Counted from the stretch's first letter, positions 25,026 to 33,635 are shown. The stretch is DNA of 36,252 nt from Methanomicrobiales archaeon (GCA_029907705.1 JARYLJ010000020.1:1-36252), one strand, 5' to 3'. Notes: generated by a model from the sequence alone, not told the origin. Program-made: numbers and translations.

Positions 25026-25525
25026 CTCCGCTCACCCCTTCTCCAGAAGACGATGCATAGACCCGCGATGATGGCGGATACCGGTAACAAGGCGGATACG
25101 CCCGCCCGCGTGACCGCCGGTGCCGCGGTCGTCCTCCATGGCGTGGGCCCCGCCTGCCTCTCCGTCACGTACCCCCTCTCCCCTGTGATCAGATCCTCCC
25201 ATACCCCATCCAGCACAGGCATACCGGCTTCGTCGCGGAGGGTGTACCTCACACGGCTCTCGTTCATCGTTGCCATCGCGAGGATACTCCCGTCAGCCCT
25301 CATTCGGGAAGGCGGAAGGCTGCACTCCAGCAGCGCCGCATCCTCCGGGAGCCTCTCGACGATGCCTGCCGCATCCAGATGCTCGATCCAGAGTGTCACC
25401 TCGTACAGCCCCCCGCCCTTCTCGGCGACCTCCCTCGTCACCATGCCGGCGAGCGCGGAGGCGGGTGCTGCACACATGAGCAGGATCAGGGCAACAAATA
25501 CGACGGTCGAGGGGAAGGTCTTCAT
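25022..25525 (-). CDS. Secreted protein with C-terminal membrane anchor, first gene of the operon
   Basis: The 167-residue protein begins with a signal peptide (residues 1-25, MKTFPSTVVFVALILLMC then APASALA), has an extracellular middle (EVAEKGGGLYEVTLWIEHL ... MRADGSILAMA) and ends with one transmembrane helix (about 143-161, ALLPVSAIIAGLCIVF) and a basic RRGERR tail. The family is not recognised. Being first in the operon and overlapping the binding-protein start by four bases, it may be a surface partner of the binding protein or transporter. The strand's TATA box at 25551-25560 is 30 nt upstream with no Shine-Dalgarno, so the message is probably leaderless. Confidence 0.8.
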   Translation of the reverse strand: MKTFPSTVVFVALILLMCAAPASALAGMVTREVAEKGGGLYEVTLWIEHLDAAGIVERLPEDAALLECSLPPSRMRADGSILAMATMNESRVRYTLRDEAGMPVLDGVWEDLITGERGYVTERQAGPTPWRTTAAPAVTRAGVSALLPVSAIIAGLCIVFWRRGERR

Positions 25526-25550
25526 GGTACAAGAGAAGTGGAGACTAATT

Positions 25551-25560
25551 TATTTTATAA
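25551..25560 (-). promoter_or_regulatory. TATA box of the transporter-chelatase operon
   Basis: The minus strand reads TTATAAAATA about 30 nt before ATG 25525, in a strongly AT-rich stretch. Transcription would start within a few bases of the ATG. No further promoter is seen within the six-gene operon. Confidence 0.6.
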
Positions 25561-25620
25561 TTTACTTACTTTTTTTTAATTTTATTAATATTCAACATAA
25601 TTTTTCTTAATAGGTATTGG

Positions 25621-25635
25621 AAATTAATAAAAATC
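25621..25635 (-). terminator. T5 terminator for the GATE-domain gene
   Basis: Minus-strand ATTTTTATTAATTT lies directly after the stop codon at 25639 and before the promoter of the operon below, so it probably separates the two transcripts. Confidence 0.45.
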
Positions 25636-25638
25636 GTA

Positions 25639-26613
25639 TCACAGGAGGAGTACGATCAGACATATGGTGACGAGCTTCGCACCCATGCTCGCCACATACG
25701 AGACGATCGTTATTCTCACCCCGAACCTCCCGAAGAGCGAGAGGTTCAGGGGCAGGGTGTACCTGATGTAGATCAGCGTGATCACCAGCATGCTCCCGAT
25801 GATCAGCGTGAGGAGCGCCTGTTTCAGCGTCAGCACTCCTGCCGCGATGAGCGAGGCGACGATCGCGTACCCCGCGTATGCGCGGAGGAACTGTGCCATG
25901 AGCGCGGTGGAGCTCTCGCCTGGAAGCCCCACGAACGAGAGCACTGGGTCGAAGAGGTAGCGGAGCAGCTCGAGCGCACCGGTGGCGGAGAGGATTGTGA
26001 AGACCAGGATCGCCACCACCGTCGTGGGGACGATCCTCTTCAGGTCGGGCAACGCCCTCTCCAGGCCATCCCTGATTACGTCCGCACCGAGCCTGAGGGG
26101 TTCCCTTTCCATCCCATCCTCCGCGCCTTCAGGGTCCACGCCGCGCCGCAGTACCAGGCGTGTGTAGAGCATCGCACCCACCATCTGGAGGAGGCTGGAG
26201 AAGAGGTTCAGCAGCGTGTGGATCCCCCCCACGACCGGGCCCATCAGGAGCACCGCCGTCGGCAACTGCACCCGGAACAGCAACTCGCCGAGCACGACAG
26301 GAAAGGTACTCATCACGATCAGGGGGATCACCTCCTCCCTCTCCACCTCCTCCTTCCGGTACATCTCGGAGACCATCGCCTTCCCCGCGGTCGGGTTGAC
26401 AAACATGCCCATCAGGCAGAGCATGCTGGAGTGAGACAGCCCCGAGAGCCGGCTCAGCGGCGCCATGAAGATGCCCAGCCTCTTCAGCACACCGGTCTCC
26501 ACCGCGATGCTCGCGATGATAATACCGGCGCTGACGAGCACCACCGCATCGAGAAGGAGGTCCAGGATGTATGCCGGCACCAGTTCCACAGGGATGCCCC
26601 TTACCGGAAGCAT
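25639..26613 (-). CDS. GATE-domain (nucleoside recognition) membrane protein
   Basis: The 324-residue product has about eight to nine membrane spans in two related halves. The first contains GLSHSSMLCLMGMFVNPTAGKAMVS (read in two parts: GLSHSSMLCLMG and MFVNPTAGKAMVS) and the second VGLPGESSTALMAQFLRAYA, both typical of the Gate/nucleoside-recognition family that includes SpmA/SpmB and the gate of FeoB-type proteins. Substrates in archaea are unknown; nucleosides or ions are possible. It lies upstream of the transporter-chelatase operon on the same strand, separated by a terminator-like T-run and a TATA box, so it is a separate unit that may still be functionally linked. Confidence 0.85.
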   Translation of the reverse strand: MLPVRGIPVELVPAYILDLLLDAVVLVSAGIIIASIAVETGVLKRLGIFMAPLSRLSGLSHSSMLCLMGMFVNPTAGKAMVSEMYRKEEVEREEVIPLIVMSTFPVVLGELLFRVQLPTAVLLMGPVVGGIHTLLNLFSSLLQMVGAMLYTRLVLRRGVDPEGAEDGMEREPLRLGADVIRDGLERALPDLKRIVPTTVVAILVFTILSATGALELLRYLFDPVLSFVGLPGESSTALMAQFLRAYAGYAIVASLIAAGVLTLKQALLTLIIGSMLVITLIYIRYTLPLNLSLFGRFGVRITIVSYVASMGAKLVTICLIVLLL

Positions 26614-27258
26614 AAGGGAATACCACTACATGAAGGGCACGGAGGCATCGGCTTCCAGCTGCGCCGGGTTCGCCGCCTCCCCGCTTTATCCCGCACGCAA
26701 CGCTGCAACGCCCGGCATCATGTATTACACGCTCCGCCTGGCAGCCGGGCGATGTGATTCCCATCGGAGAGGTGCGACCATGCATTTCTCGCACTCCTTC
26801 TGGATCGGTCAGCTGGACTTCTCCCGCACCCATGAGACCTTCGATCTGGAGAGTCCCATGGAAAGAGACAAAATGACCGGCACCCTTCGAGCGGCGACGG
26901 TATATTCCTCTTCGTAACCACTCCCATCGTCGAACACAGCACCTGCGTGAGACGTTTGCTTCTAGCGGGCTTTCCATTGCCTCTCTTCAGTACAACGCAA
27001 GCGGTGCAGGATCGCTCATGACAAAGGCGTTTGTTTCCCGGGCATATACGGTTCGAAGCGATCGCTCTACCGAAAACCGATCGAGAAAAGAGATGAGGAG
27101 GAGAAGGACTCCATTTCCTCGAGGATTCACCGGTTTCATCCATCCCCCAGTGGACGATGTCTTTTCAATGTCGAGGACGTGCTTCGTTCATCGAACATGC
27201 AATTGCGTTCCGGTCATCCCAATCCAGTTACAACCACTCTCAATTCCGCTGTGCGCCT
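26614..27258. other. Spacer without a recognised gene
   Basis: About 650 bases with only frames of poor composition on both strands. A tRNA T-loop-like GGTTCGAAGC occurs at about 27049, but no paired acceptor stem or anticodon stem was found. I see no promoter or terminator here with confidence. Confidence 0.4.
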
Positions 27259-27414
27259 TCATTCCTGCCGACGGAGGGTCTCCTGCTTCGAGGGTTTCGT
27301 GCTGCCCGAACCGGATGAGTATATGTATGCCTCCCCGGAGAACAGCCGCCCAAACTCCTGCACCTCCAGCTCATCGACATCCAGGAACGCCCTCCTTGGC
27401 GGGCGGCGTTCCAT
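27259..27414 (-). CDS. Possible 51-residue protein of unknown function
   Basis: The frame is open from 27498, but ATG 27414 is the likeliest start. The product runs MERRPPRRAFLDVDELEVQE, then FGRLFSGEAYIYSSGSGSTK, and a basic tail, with codon choice like real genes here (GAG, CTG, AGG). A good TATA-like stretch (minus-strand TATTTATATATG, 27497-27508) and two Shine-Dalgarno-like GGAGG elements lie upstream; one, AGGAGGTGAT, is near-perfect but would serve a GTG at 27456 giving 65 residues. No family is recognised. It may be a small regulator of the adjacent pilus region, which is a guess. Confidence 0.35.
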   Translation of the reverse strand: MERRPPRRAFLDVDELEVQEFGRLFSGEAYIYSSGSGSTKPSKQETLRRQE

Positions 27415-27535
27415 GTTCAGGCAGCCCCTCCGATCCCTCCTCCGAACTGCAATCACCTCCTCTGGACAGTGGTTGTATCTTTTTCTGATGATCATCATAT
27501 ATAAATATTATTTTTTGTTACTATTTTTATATTAT

Positions 27536-28210
27536 TTAATACTCAAACTCCTCTTCAGCGGGCACCGGCGTGGCGGTGGCCGCCGGTGCTTCGGGATCGC
27601 CCGTGATTATCCTGATATCCACCCGGACACGGGCCCCGTAGACGTTGACATGAAATTTTCCTGCGCGGTAAAGGATGATCTCCTTCGACCTATCGGTGCT
27701 GTACCTCCTCCCGAAACCATCCTCCGCCAGCACCTCCTTCGTCTCTGCATCCCTGACAGTGACGATCAGGAAGGAGTACCAGGGGTTCGGATCTTCCGCC
27801 TGTGTCGAGAGATCGATGATGAAGGGAGGGTTTGCAACCTCCGCGATGAATGCGATGTTCGTGTACTTCAATGCATGGCTCGCTGAGAAAATCTGTGTCC
27901 TGTAACCGGAGTAAGTTGCGTTGCTCGAGGGCATCTTCTCCTTCGTGATCGGGAAATCCATCGGAGGGATCGTTTCGTCTGTGTACACGACGGAACTCCT
28001 CGGTGCAGGCGTCTCGGTGACCGGGGGCGATGAGGTTGCCGGCGGGGGCACGTTCGCGGGAGGCGGGGCCGGCACCGTGCCTGTCGTGCCTGCTTCGGGA
28101 GTTGCCTCCGTGCCCTCCCCTTCACCGGTTTTCCGAATGGAGACACACCCCGCACTCAATGCGGTAAGAATGCAGGCAATTGCAATCAGAAAAACGAATA
28201 TTTTTTTCAT
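27536..28210 (-). CDS. Lipoprotein of unknown function
   Basis: The 224-residue protein has a signal peptide with lipobox LSAGC (C22), so it should be lipid-anchored outside the membrane. A Thr/Pro/Ala-rich linker follows (about 30-75, PAPPPANVPPPATSSPPV), then a globular domain of about 120 residues (FPITKEKMPSSNATY to RVDIRIITG) with alternating strand-like pattern and the segment ADSF-like EDPNPWYSFLIVTVRDAET, and a short Pro/Ala/Glu tail. No known domain is identified. It is divergent from the pilus ATPase gene, with about 100 bases between starts, so the two may share regulation. Confidence 0.82.
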   Translation of the reverse strand: MKKIFVFLIAIACILTALSAGCVSIRKTGEGEGTEATPEAGTTGTVPAPPPANVPPPATSSPPVTETPAPRSSVVYTDETIPPMDFPITKEKMPSSNATYSGYRTQIFSASHALKYTNIAFIAEVANPPFIIDLSTQAEDPNPWYSFLIVTVRDAETKEVLAEDGFGRRYSTDRSKEIILYRAGKFHVNVYGARVRVDIRIITGDPEAPAATATPVPAEEEFEY

Positions 28211-28312
28211 ACTTTTATCAATTGATTTAATACGAAGTAAAGTTTATTATCTATATCATATTATCAATCCCTGCACCTCCCACACGCATCTCCTTCGCGG
28301 AGGAACATACCG

Positions 28313-30499
28313 ATGACGAATGCGTTGCACCACGCGCTCAAGGGCATACGGCGATATCTGAGACTGGAGGGAAGAGATGAGGCCCCTTTGGAGAGAGACG
28401 AACAGGGGGGCGGGGAAGCGGTGGGGGCCAGGAGGGAGGTGCAGGATGCATCCCCTTCCCTGCCCAGTACGGAGAGGAGGACAGGGTTCGATCTCGAAGG
28501 CAGTGAGCCGAACGGGGCCAGGCCCGTCTTAATGGGTGAGAATGAGGAGGCGGAGGCACGCGATATCATCATCAGGGGCCTGATCGCCAGAACCAGCCCG
28601 CTCGAAGGAATGGGCGTGAGGGAGGCGATCCTCGCACGGGAGAGGGATCGAAGGAAGGCACGAACGGGCTTCTTCAGGAAGAGCGACCCCGACCTCGAGA
28701 AGATACCCCGGCTGGTGATGCGGATCGGGCCCGAGGCGGAGCTGGATGCCGATGAACGGGAGCTCCAGGCACTCATCGGTGGGCTGGTGCCGACGGGATA
28801 TGCAACTCCGGACCACCATGAATCGCTCATCCGTGGTCTGATCGCGCGCACGAATCCCGTGGATGACCTGAAAGGGAAGGAGGCGCCGGTGGCAGAGGAA
28901 AGGGAGGCGAGAAAGGGCATATGGGGGTTCATCAGGAGGAGGGACCCCTCGCTCGAGAGGATCCCGACCCTGGTGGTGGGGAGAGGGGGACCTGCTTCTG
29001 CGACCAGTGCCACTGTCGAGGGCGGAAGCGCGGAGGTGATCGGGAGCTACTCGGTGAACCCCCCCTTCGCGAGGGTGAGGATCGTGAAGGACGCGGCCGG
29101 TGGGGTCCGCTACGAAGCGGTGGAACCCCTGCTCGAACCCAGGGAGATCGTGCTGCTGGAGGAGGTATTCAACTACTTCAGGGACACCATCCTCTTCGAG
29201 AGCCCGATGGCGGCAGAGAGGATGACGATCACCATGGAGGAATTGGGGGACGCGGTCCGGATGTTCGAACCTGCGATGAAGGACACCCGGCTGCCGGTAT
29301 TGTATTATTACCTGACCAGGAACTTCTATGGATACGGGCGGATCGACCTGCTCATGCGTGACCCGGCGCTCGAGGATATCAGCTGCAACGGACCGCAGAT
29401 ACCGGTCTTCGTCTTCCACCGAGAGTACGGGAGCATACCCACGAATATCGTCTTCGGGTCGGAGGAGATGAACAGGTTCGTCCTCCGGCTCGCCCAGAAG
29501 GCGGACAAGCAGATATCCCTCTCCACCCCGCTGGTCGATGCACACCTCCCGGACGGCTCGAGGATCCAGCTCACCTTCAGCGACGTCGTCTCGACGAGAG
29601 GGAGCTCGTTCACCATCCGGAGGTTCAAGAAGGACCCGATGACACCGCTCAACCTGGTGCAGTACGGGACATTCGACCCCCTGATGCTCGCCTTCATCTG
29701 GTACGCGCTGGAGCACCGTTCCAGTGCGATCATCGCGGGCGGCACAGCGAGCGGCAAGACCTCCACGATGAACGCGATCTCCTTCTTCATCCCGCCCAAC
29801 GCGAAGATCGTCTCGCTGGAGGATACGAGGGAGATCCAGCTCCCGCACCAGAACTGGCTCCCCGTGCAGACCAGGGAGCTCTCCCTGACGAGCGTGAAGG
29901 GGGAGATCGACCTCTTCATGCTCCTGAAGTCCTCGCTCCGACAGAGGCCCGAGTACATCATCGTCGGGGAGGTGCGCGGGAAGGAGGCGCAGACGCTCTT
30001 CCAGGCGATGAATACCGGCCACACCACCCTCTCCACCCTCCACGCGGGAGACATCGAGGAGGCGATCAACCGCCTGACAAACGAGCCCATCGCCGTCCCG
30101 CCCGTGATGTTCTCTGCACTGGACCTGATGATCATTCAGGGGATCCATCACCGGGAGGGCAGGATCATCCGTCGCTGCGACTCGATCCACGAGATCATGG
30201 TGGAGAGGGACGGCACCATACAGCATCAGCCCCTCTTCCTCTGGGATCCGAAGCTGGACGATTTCGAGCGGCTGAAGATTCACTCGCGCATCCTCTCGCG
30301 GATCGCGCACGACTACGGCACGAGCGAGGACGACACCCTCGTGGAGATCGGGAGGAGGGCGAGGTTCATACACGAGCTCCTCCAGAATCCGCCAGCCACC
30401 GCCGAGGGACTACTCCTTCGCCTCCATGACTTCCTCGCCGCAGGGGGCTGTGCCGCCACGGACACTTCCGTTCCTGACGCGGAGAAGGAAGAGGAATGA
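28313..30499 (+). CDS. Archaeal pilus assembly ATPase (GspE/TadA family) with duplicated N-terminus
   Basis: The 728-residue protein is a type II/IV secretion ATPase: Walker A GGTASGKTS (about 476-484), the Asp box EDTREIQL, Walker B-region YIIVGEVRG, and the His box NTGHTTLSTLHAGD. It drives assembly of a type IV pilus. Residues about 82-145 and 163-225 are two copies of one motif, RGLIARTSPLEG... and RGLIARTNPVDD..., each followed by a GF(F/I)R+(S/R)DP(D/S)LE+IP(R/T)LV segment; this duplication is not part of the ATPase fold. GGAGG at 28299-28303 is nine bases before the ATG and can pair with CTCC at 28290-28293. The gene heads a four-gene operon. Confidence 0.93.
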   Translation: MTNALHHALKGIRRYLRLEGRDEAPLERDEQGGGEAVGARREVQDASPSLPSTERRTGFDLEGSEPNGARPVLMGENEEAEARDIIIRGLIARTSPLEGMGVREAILARERDRRKARTGFFRKSDPDLEKIPRLVMRIGPEAELDADERELQALIGGLVPTGYATPDHHESLIRGLIARTNPVDDLKGKEAPVAEEREARKGIWGFIRRRDPSLERIPTLVVGRGGPASATSATVEGGSAEVIGSYSVNPPFARVRIVKDAAGGVRYEAVEPLLEPREIVLLEEVFNYFRDTILFESPMAAERMTITMEELGDAVRMFEPAMKDTRLPVLYYYLTRNFYGYGRIDLLMRDPALEDISCNGPQIPVFVFHREYGSIPTNIVFGSEEMNRFVLRLAQKADKQISLSTPLVDAHLPDGSRIQLTFSDVVSTRGSSFTIRRFKKDPMTPLNLVQYGTFDPLMLAFIWYALEHRSSAIIAGGTASGKTSTMNAISFFIPPNAKIVSLEDTREIQLPHQNWLPVQTRELSLTSVKGEIDLFMLLKSSLRQRPEYIIVGEVRGKEAQTLFQAMNTGHTTLSTLHAGDIEEAINRLTNEPIAVPPVMFSALDLMIIQGIHHREGRIIRRCDSIHEIMVERDGTIQHQPLFLWDPKLDDFERLKIHSRILSRIAHDYGTSEDDTLVEIGRRARFIHELLQNPPATAEGLLLRLHDFLAAGGCAATDTSVPDAEKEEE

Positions 30500-32352
30500 A
30501 CAGGCTACCAGAGAGGGAGAGGGAGGATTTCTACGGGCGGAGGATCCGGCCGATACTCGCGGAGACGGGCCTGCGGGAGGCGCTGCGGGGAGCACACATC
30601 CCGGAGATGGCCGAGCACTACGTACGGAAGGCGATCCTCGCCGGCGCACTCGGCGCTGCCGCCTTCGTTTCGATCTTCCTCGCGTTCCAGCACTTCGGAT
30701 ACGAGCTGGTGATCGGCGATCTCCCCGCCTGGGCGACCACGGCGACGGGGTTCCTGGTCCTCTGCCTCTTCCCCTTCCTCGGCATATACGCATACCCCTA
30801 CCTGGCCGCCATGGGAAGGCGGACCGAGATCGACCTTGATCTCCCCTACACGATCACCTATATGCAGGCGCTCTCCACGACGATGTCCCTCTACCATGTC
30901 ATCAGGAGGGTGCACGAGGAGTCGGACCTCTTCGGCGAGGTATCAAGGGAGTTCGGGGTGATCGTCCGGAACGTCGAGGTATTCGGGGACGACCTCTATA
31001 CGGCGATACGCGACCTGCAGCGGACCACGCCCTCGCAGAATCTCCGGGATTTCCTGAACGATCTCGTCGTGATGTCCACGAGCGGGGGCGATCTCACCAC
31101 CTTCCTCGCCGCCAGATCGGCGAACTTCCGCGAGATCGCGCGGAACGAGATGGAGATGATGCTCAAGACGCTGGAGGTGATGGCGGAGGTGTACGTCACC
31201 GCGTTCGTCGCCGGACCGATCGCGATCATCGTCATGGTCGTGGCGCAGAACCTCGCAGGACAGAGCACCCTCTCCGGCTGGCTGCCGCTCGTATATCTCG
31301 GCCTCTTCCTCGGGTCGATCGCGATGATCGTCATTCTGCACATCCTGCTGCCATCCGATCACCTGACCATCCGGCGGCGGGAGGTGCGGGAGAGCGAGTA
31401 CTGGAGCGGCTGCCATCGGGAGGAACTGCTGGGATCGCTGGACAGGAGGTTCCTCTCCCGGATCAATTCGATAAGGAGCAGGATCCGGCTGAAGACGGTA
31501 CTGAAGAATCCGGTCCGATACTACATCTCGGACTACATCTATGCCCAGCTCATCGGCACGATCGGCGTCGTCGTGATCTTCCTGCTCTACCTGACGGGGG
31601 CGCTCGCGTCGCTCTCCCCGCTCCACCAGATGGAGGTGCTCGTCGCGCTCCTCGTCATCGTGGCGCTCTTCCCTATTGCGGTCGCATACGAGGGGCGGCG
31701 GATGTACGTGAACAGCGTCGAGAAGCAGCTCCCCGATTTCCTCCGTGAGCTGGCAGAGATGAAGGACATCGGGCTCACCCTGCAGGGGGCGATCGACCGG
31801 ATCTCCCGGGCGAGGCTGGGGGTGCTCAGCTCGGAGCTGCAGGTCGTCTCGGCGGAGGTGAGGCAGGGATCGAGCATCGACATCGCGCTCTCCAGGATGG
31901 AGGAGCGGATCGGCCTGGTATCCGTGAAGAGGGCGATCTCGGTCGTGGTGAGGGCGAGCGAGATCACGGACTACCTCCGCGACATCCTGATGATCGCGAT
32001 CTCCGACTTCGAGCACTACCTGAAGATGAAGCGCGATCGTTTCAACGCCTGCTTCGTGTACGTGATGATCATCTATCTCTCCTTTGGGATCTTCCTCTAT
32101 ACGATCTATGCGCTGAACGTCTCCTTCATCGCCAGCTTTGCGAACCTGAACGTACCCCTGACGAACGCGGGCAACCTCACGGATATGTTCCGGATCGCGA
32201 TCCTGCTCGGCGGATTCTCGGGGATCATGGCAGGGCAGCTCAGCTCCAACAGCGTCCTCGCCGGCTTCAAGCATACGATCGCCTTCCTGATCGGGACGCT
32301 CCTCCTCTTTCTGGTGATCATACCGTATGCATCGGGGGGGATGTTCGCATGA
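30496..32352 (+). CDS. Pilus assembly membrane platform protein (TadC/ArlJ-like)
   Basis: The 618-residue protein has about nine membrane spans: two near 45-95, two near 235-290, two near 350-400, and three in the last 110 residues. The soluble segments between (for example EIDLDLPYTITYMQALSTTM and QLPDFLRELAEMKDIGLTL) are two T2SSF-type domains, the plan of archaeal FlaJ/TadC platform proteins that hold the ATPase at the membrane. Its ATG overlaps the ATPase stop by four bases (ATGA), giving coupled synthesis. It forms the inner-membrane core of the pilus machine with the ATPase and the two pilins that follow. Confidence 0.92.
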   Translation: MNRLPEREREDFYGRRIRPILAETGLREALRGAHIPEMAEHYVRKAILAGALGAAAFVSIFLAFQHFGYELVIGDLPAWATTATGFLVLCLFPFLGIYAYPYLAAMGRRTEIDLDLPYTITYMQALSTTMSLYHVIRRVHEESDLFGEVSREFGVIVRNVEVFGDDLYTAIRDLQRTTPSQNLRDFLNDLVVMSTSGGDLTTFLAARSANFREIARNEMEMMLKTLEVMAEVYVTAFVAGPIAIIVMVVAQNLAGQSTLSGWLPLVYLGLFLGSIAMIVILHILLPSDHLTIRRREVRESEYWSGCHREELLGSLDRRFLSRINSIRSRIRLKTVLKNPVRYYISDYIYAQLIGTIGVVVIFLLYLTGALASLSPLHQMEVLVALLVIVALFPIAVAYEGRRMYVNSVEKQLPDFLRELAEMKDIGLTLQGAIDRISRARLGVLSSELQVVSAEVRQGSSIDIALSRMEERIGLVSVKRAISVVVRASEITDYLRDILMIAISDFEHYLKMKRDRFNACFVYVMIIYLSFGIFLYTIYALNVSFIASFANLNVPLTNAGNLTDMFRIAILLGGFSGIMAGQLSSNSVLAGFKHTIAFLIGTLLLFLVIIPYASGGMFA

Positions 32353-32765
32353 AGCGCGCTGGCGGAGCGGAGGACGCGGTCTCCGAGGTGGTGGGAGAGA
32401 TGATCCTCATCGCGATCGTCCTCATCCTCGTATCCCTCGTCGGGATCTCGATCTACGGCCTCGTTCCCGGCGAACGGGAACCCTCGGTGGACGTGCTCTT
32501 CGAGAACACCGGCGGGAGTGTCGCCCTCCACCACAAGGGCGGGGACGCGATACCGAAGGGGGACCTTCTCCTCTTCATAGAGGGCGACCGCTTCACCCAC
32601 GCGGAGTTCGCCATGTACGACCAGAACGACAACGAACTTTCGGACCCCGATGCGCTCTTCGATCTGGGATGCCGCATCGAGATGAGTGGTCTCGATCTAA
32701 CAGGCGGCGAGCGGGTACAGCTCGCCACGCCGCGTGCGGTGATCTTCAGCGGGGTGACGAAATGA
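32349..32765 (+). CDS. Archaeal type IV pilin-like protein (DUF1628 type)
   Basis: The 138-residue protein has an archaeal class III signal region, AEDAVSEVVGEM, before a hydrophobic core (about 18-42) that would form the pilus-assembling helix after cleavage by an EppA/PibD-type peptidase. The mature part contains LHHKGGDAIPKGDL, the motif characteristic of DUF1628/archaeal pilins. The ATG overlaps the TadC-like stop (ATGA). It is a major or minor pilin of the operon. The frame of the next gene also overlaps its end by four bases. Confidence 0.88.
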   Translation: MKRAGGAEDAVSEVVGEMILIAIVLILVSLVGISIYGLVPGEREPSVDVLFENTGGSVALHHKGGDAIPKGDLLLFIEGDRFTHAEFAMYDQNDNELSDPDALFDLGCRIEMSGLDLTGGERVQLATPRAVIFSGVTK

Positions 32766-33607
32766 CGGGGGAGGAGGCGCTCTCGCCCGTGGTGGCCGTG
32801 ATGCTCATCCTCGCGATCGTGATCACCTTCTTTACGCTCTTCAACGCGACCGTCGTGCCCGCGATGAAGGAGCAGTCAGAGATGGAGCATCTCGAGCGCG
32901 TGAAGGAGGCGTTCGGGCGCTTCGACACGGACGTCCACATCTCGATGGCGATGGAAGGGGACGTCACCCTGAAGGAGCGGATCCCCCTCGGCGGGGGCGA
33001 TGTGCTGGTGAACACGATCAGATCGGGAGGCACGCTCCGCGTGCAGGAGCTGGCGCCGCTCTTCCGTGTGACGATCGATGATACGTATAACCTCTATGCC
33101 GGCATGGTGGAGGTCTCCTACCAGCCCGTATCGAACTTCTGGCAGGACCAGGGCTACAACTGGCAGTACGGGTACCTGAACGTGACGAAACACAATGGCC
33201 GCGTACGCACGCCACTCGAATACCCGCGGATGGAGGACGTCTCCCTCGAAGGCTTCGCGAACTCCACCGTGTCCATCGCGAGGGGGGCGGACGGGAACTG
33301 CACCCTGCGCTATGTGAACCTTACGAAGGGGGATTCCGACTTCGCGAGCGGGAACGGGCACGCACTCCTCCGGCTGGATGCCCTCGCGGTGCTGTACAAC
33401 GCGAGCGGGTGGGTGAACATCACCTACACAGGGGGAGCAGGTGCACCGGAGGCGTTCGGCAATATCACCCCGCGCCTCGAAGGTCAGTTCGCCGGCTGCA
33501 GCAACATCCTCTCCTGCAGCTACAATAACGATACGAAAATGCTGGCGATACAGGTGAGGCCGCCATTCACGGTCGCGGAGCGCCATATCAAGGTCTCTGC
33601 CGGTTGA
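32762..33607 (+). CDS. Large pilin-like surface protein
   Basis: The 281-residue protein begins MTGEEALSPVVAVMLILAI, an archaeal pilin signal and hydrophobic helix (about 9-32), then a large, strand-rich extracellular domain with many N-x-S/T sites (for example NGTR-like NASGWVNITYTG and NCTLRYVNLT), which suits a glycosylated surface domain. It lacks the GGDAI motif of smaller pilins. The ATG overlaps the previous stop (ATGA), so it is co-translated. It is probably a minor or tip pilin, which is inference from size and position. The open frame extends to 32327 in antisense-like shadow; ATG 32762 was chosen by the overlap. Confidence 0.85.
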   Translation: MTGEEALSPVVAVMLILAIVITFFTLFNATVVPAMKEQSEMEHLERVKEAFGRFDTDVHISMAMEGDVTLKERIPLGGGDVLVNTIRSGGTLRVQELAPLFRVTIDDTYNLYAGMVEVSYQPVSNFWQDQGYNWQYGYLNVTKHNGRVRTPLEYPRMEDVSLEGFANSTVSIARGADGNCTLRYVNLTKGDSDFASGNGHALLRLDALAVLYNASGWVNITYTGGAGAPEAFGNITPRLEGQFAGCSNILSCSYNNDTKMLAIQVRPPFTVAERHIKVSAG

Positions 33608-33635
33608 CGCCCTGAGTGCACCGCCCTATACTGCA

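Noticed and set aside
23874-25610. 578-codon frame on the plus strand
   Set aside because: Antisense shadow of the binding-protein gene; all motifs are on the minus strand.
27040-27065. tRNA-like T-loop GGTTCGAAGC
   Set aside because: No matching acceptor, D or anticodon stems could be drawn around it.
28529-30373. 614-codon frame on the minus strand
   Set aside because: Antisense to the pilus ATPase gene, with His/Asp/Arg/Leu-rich composition typical of shadow frames in GC-rich DNA.
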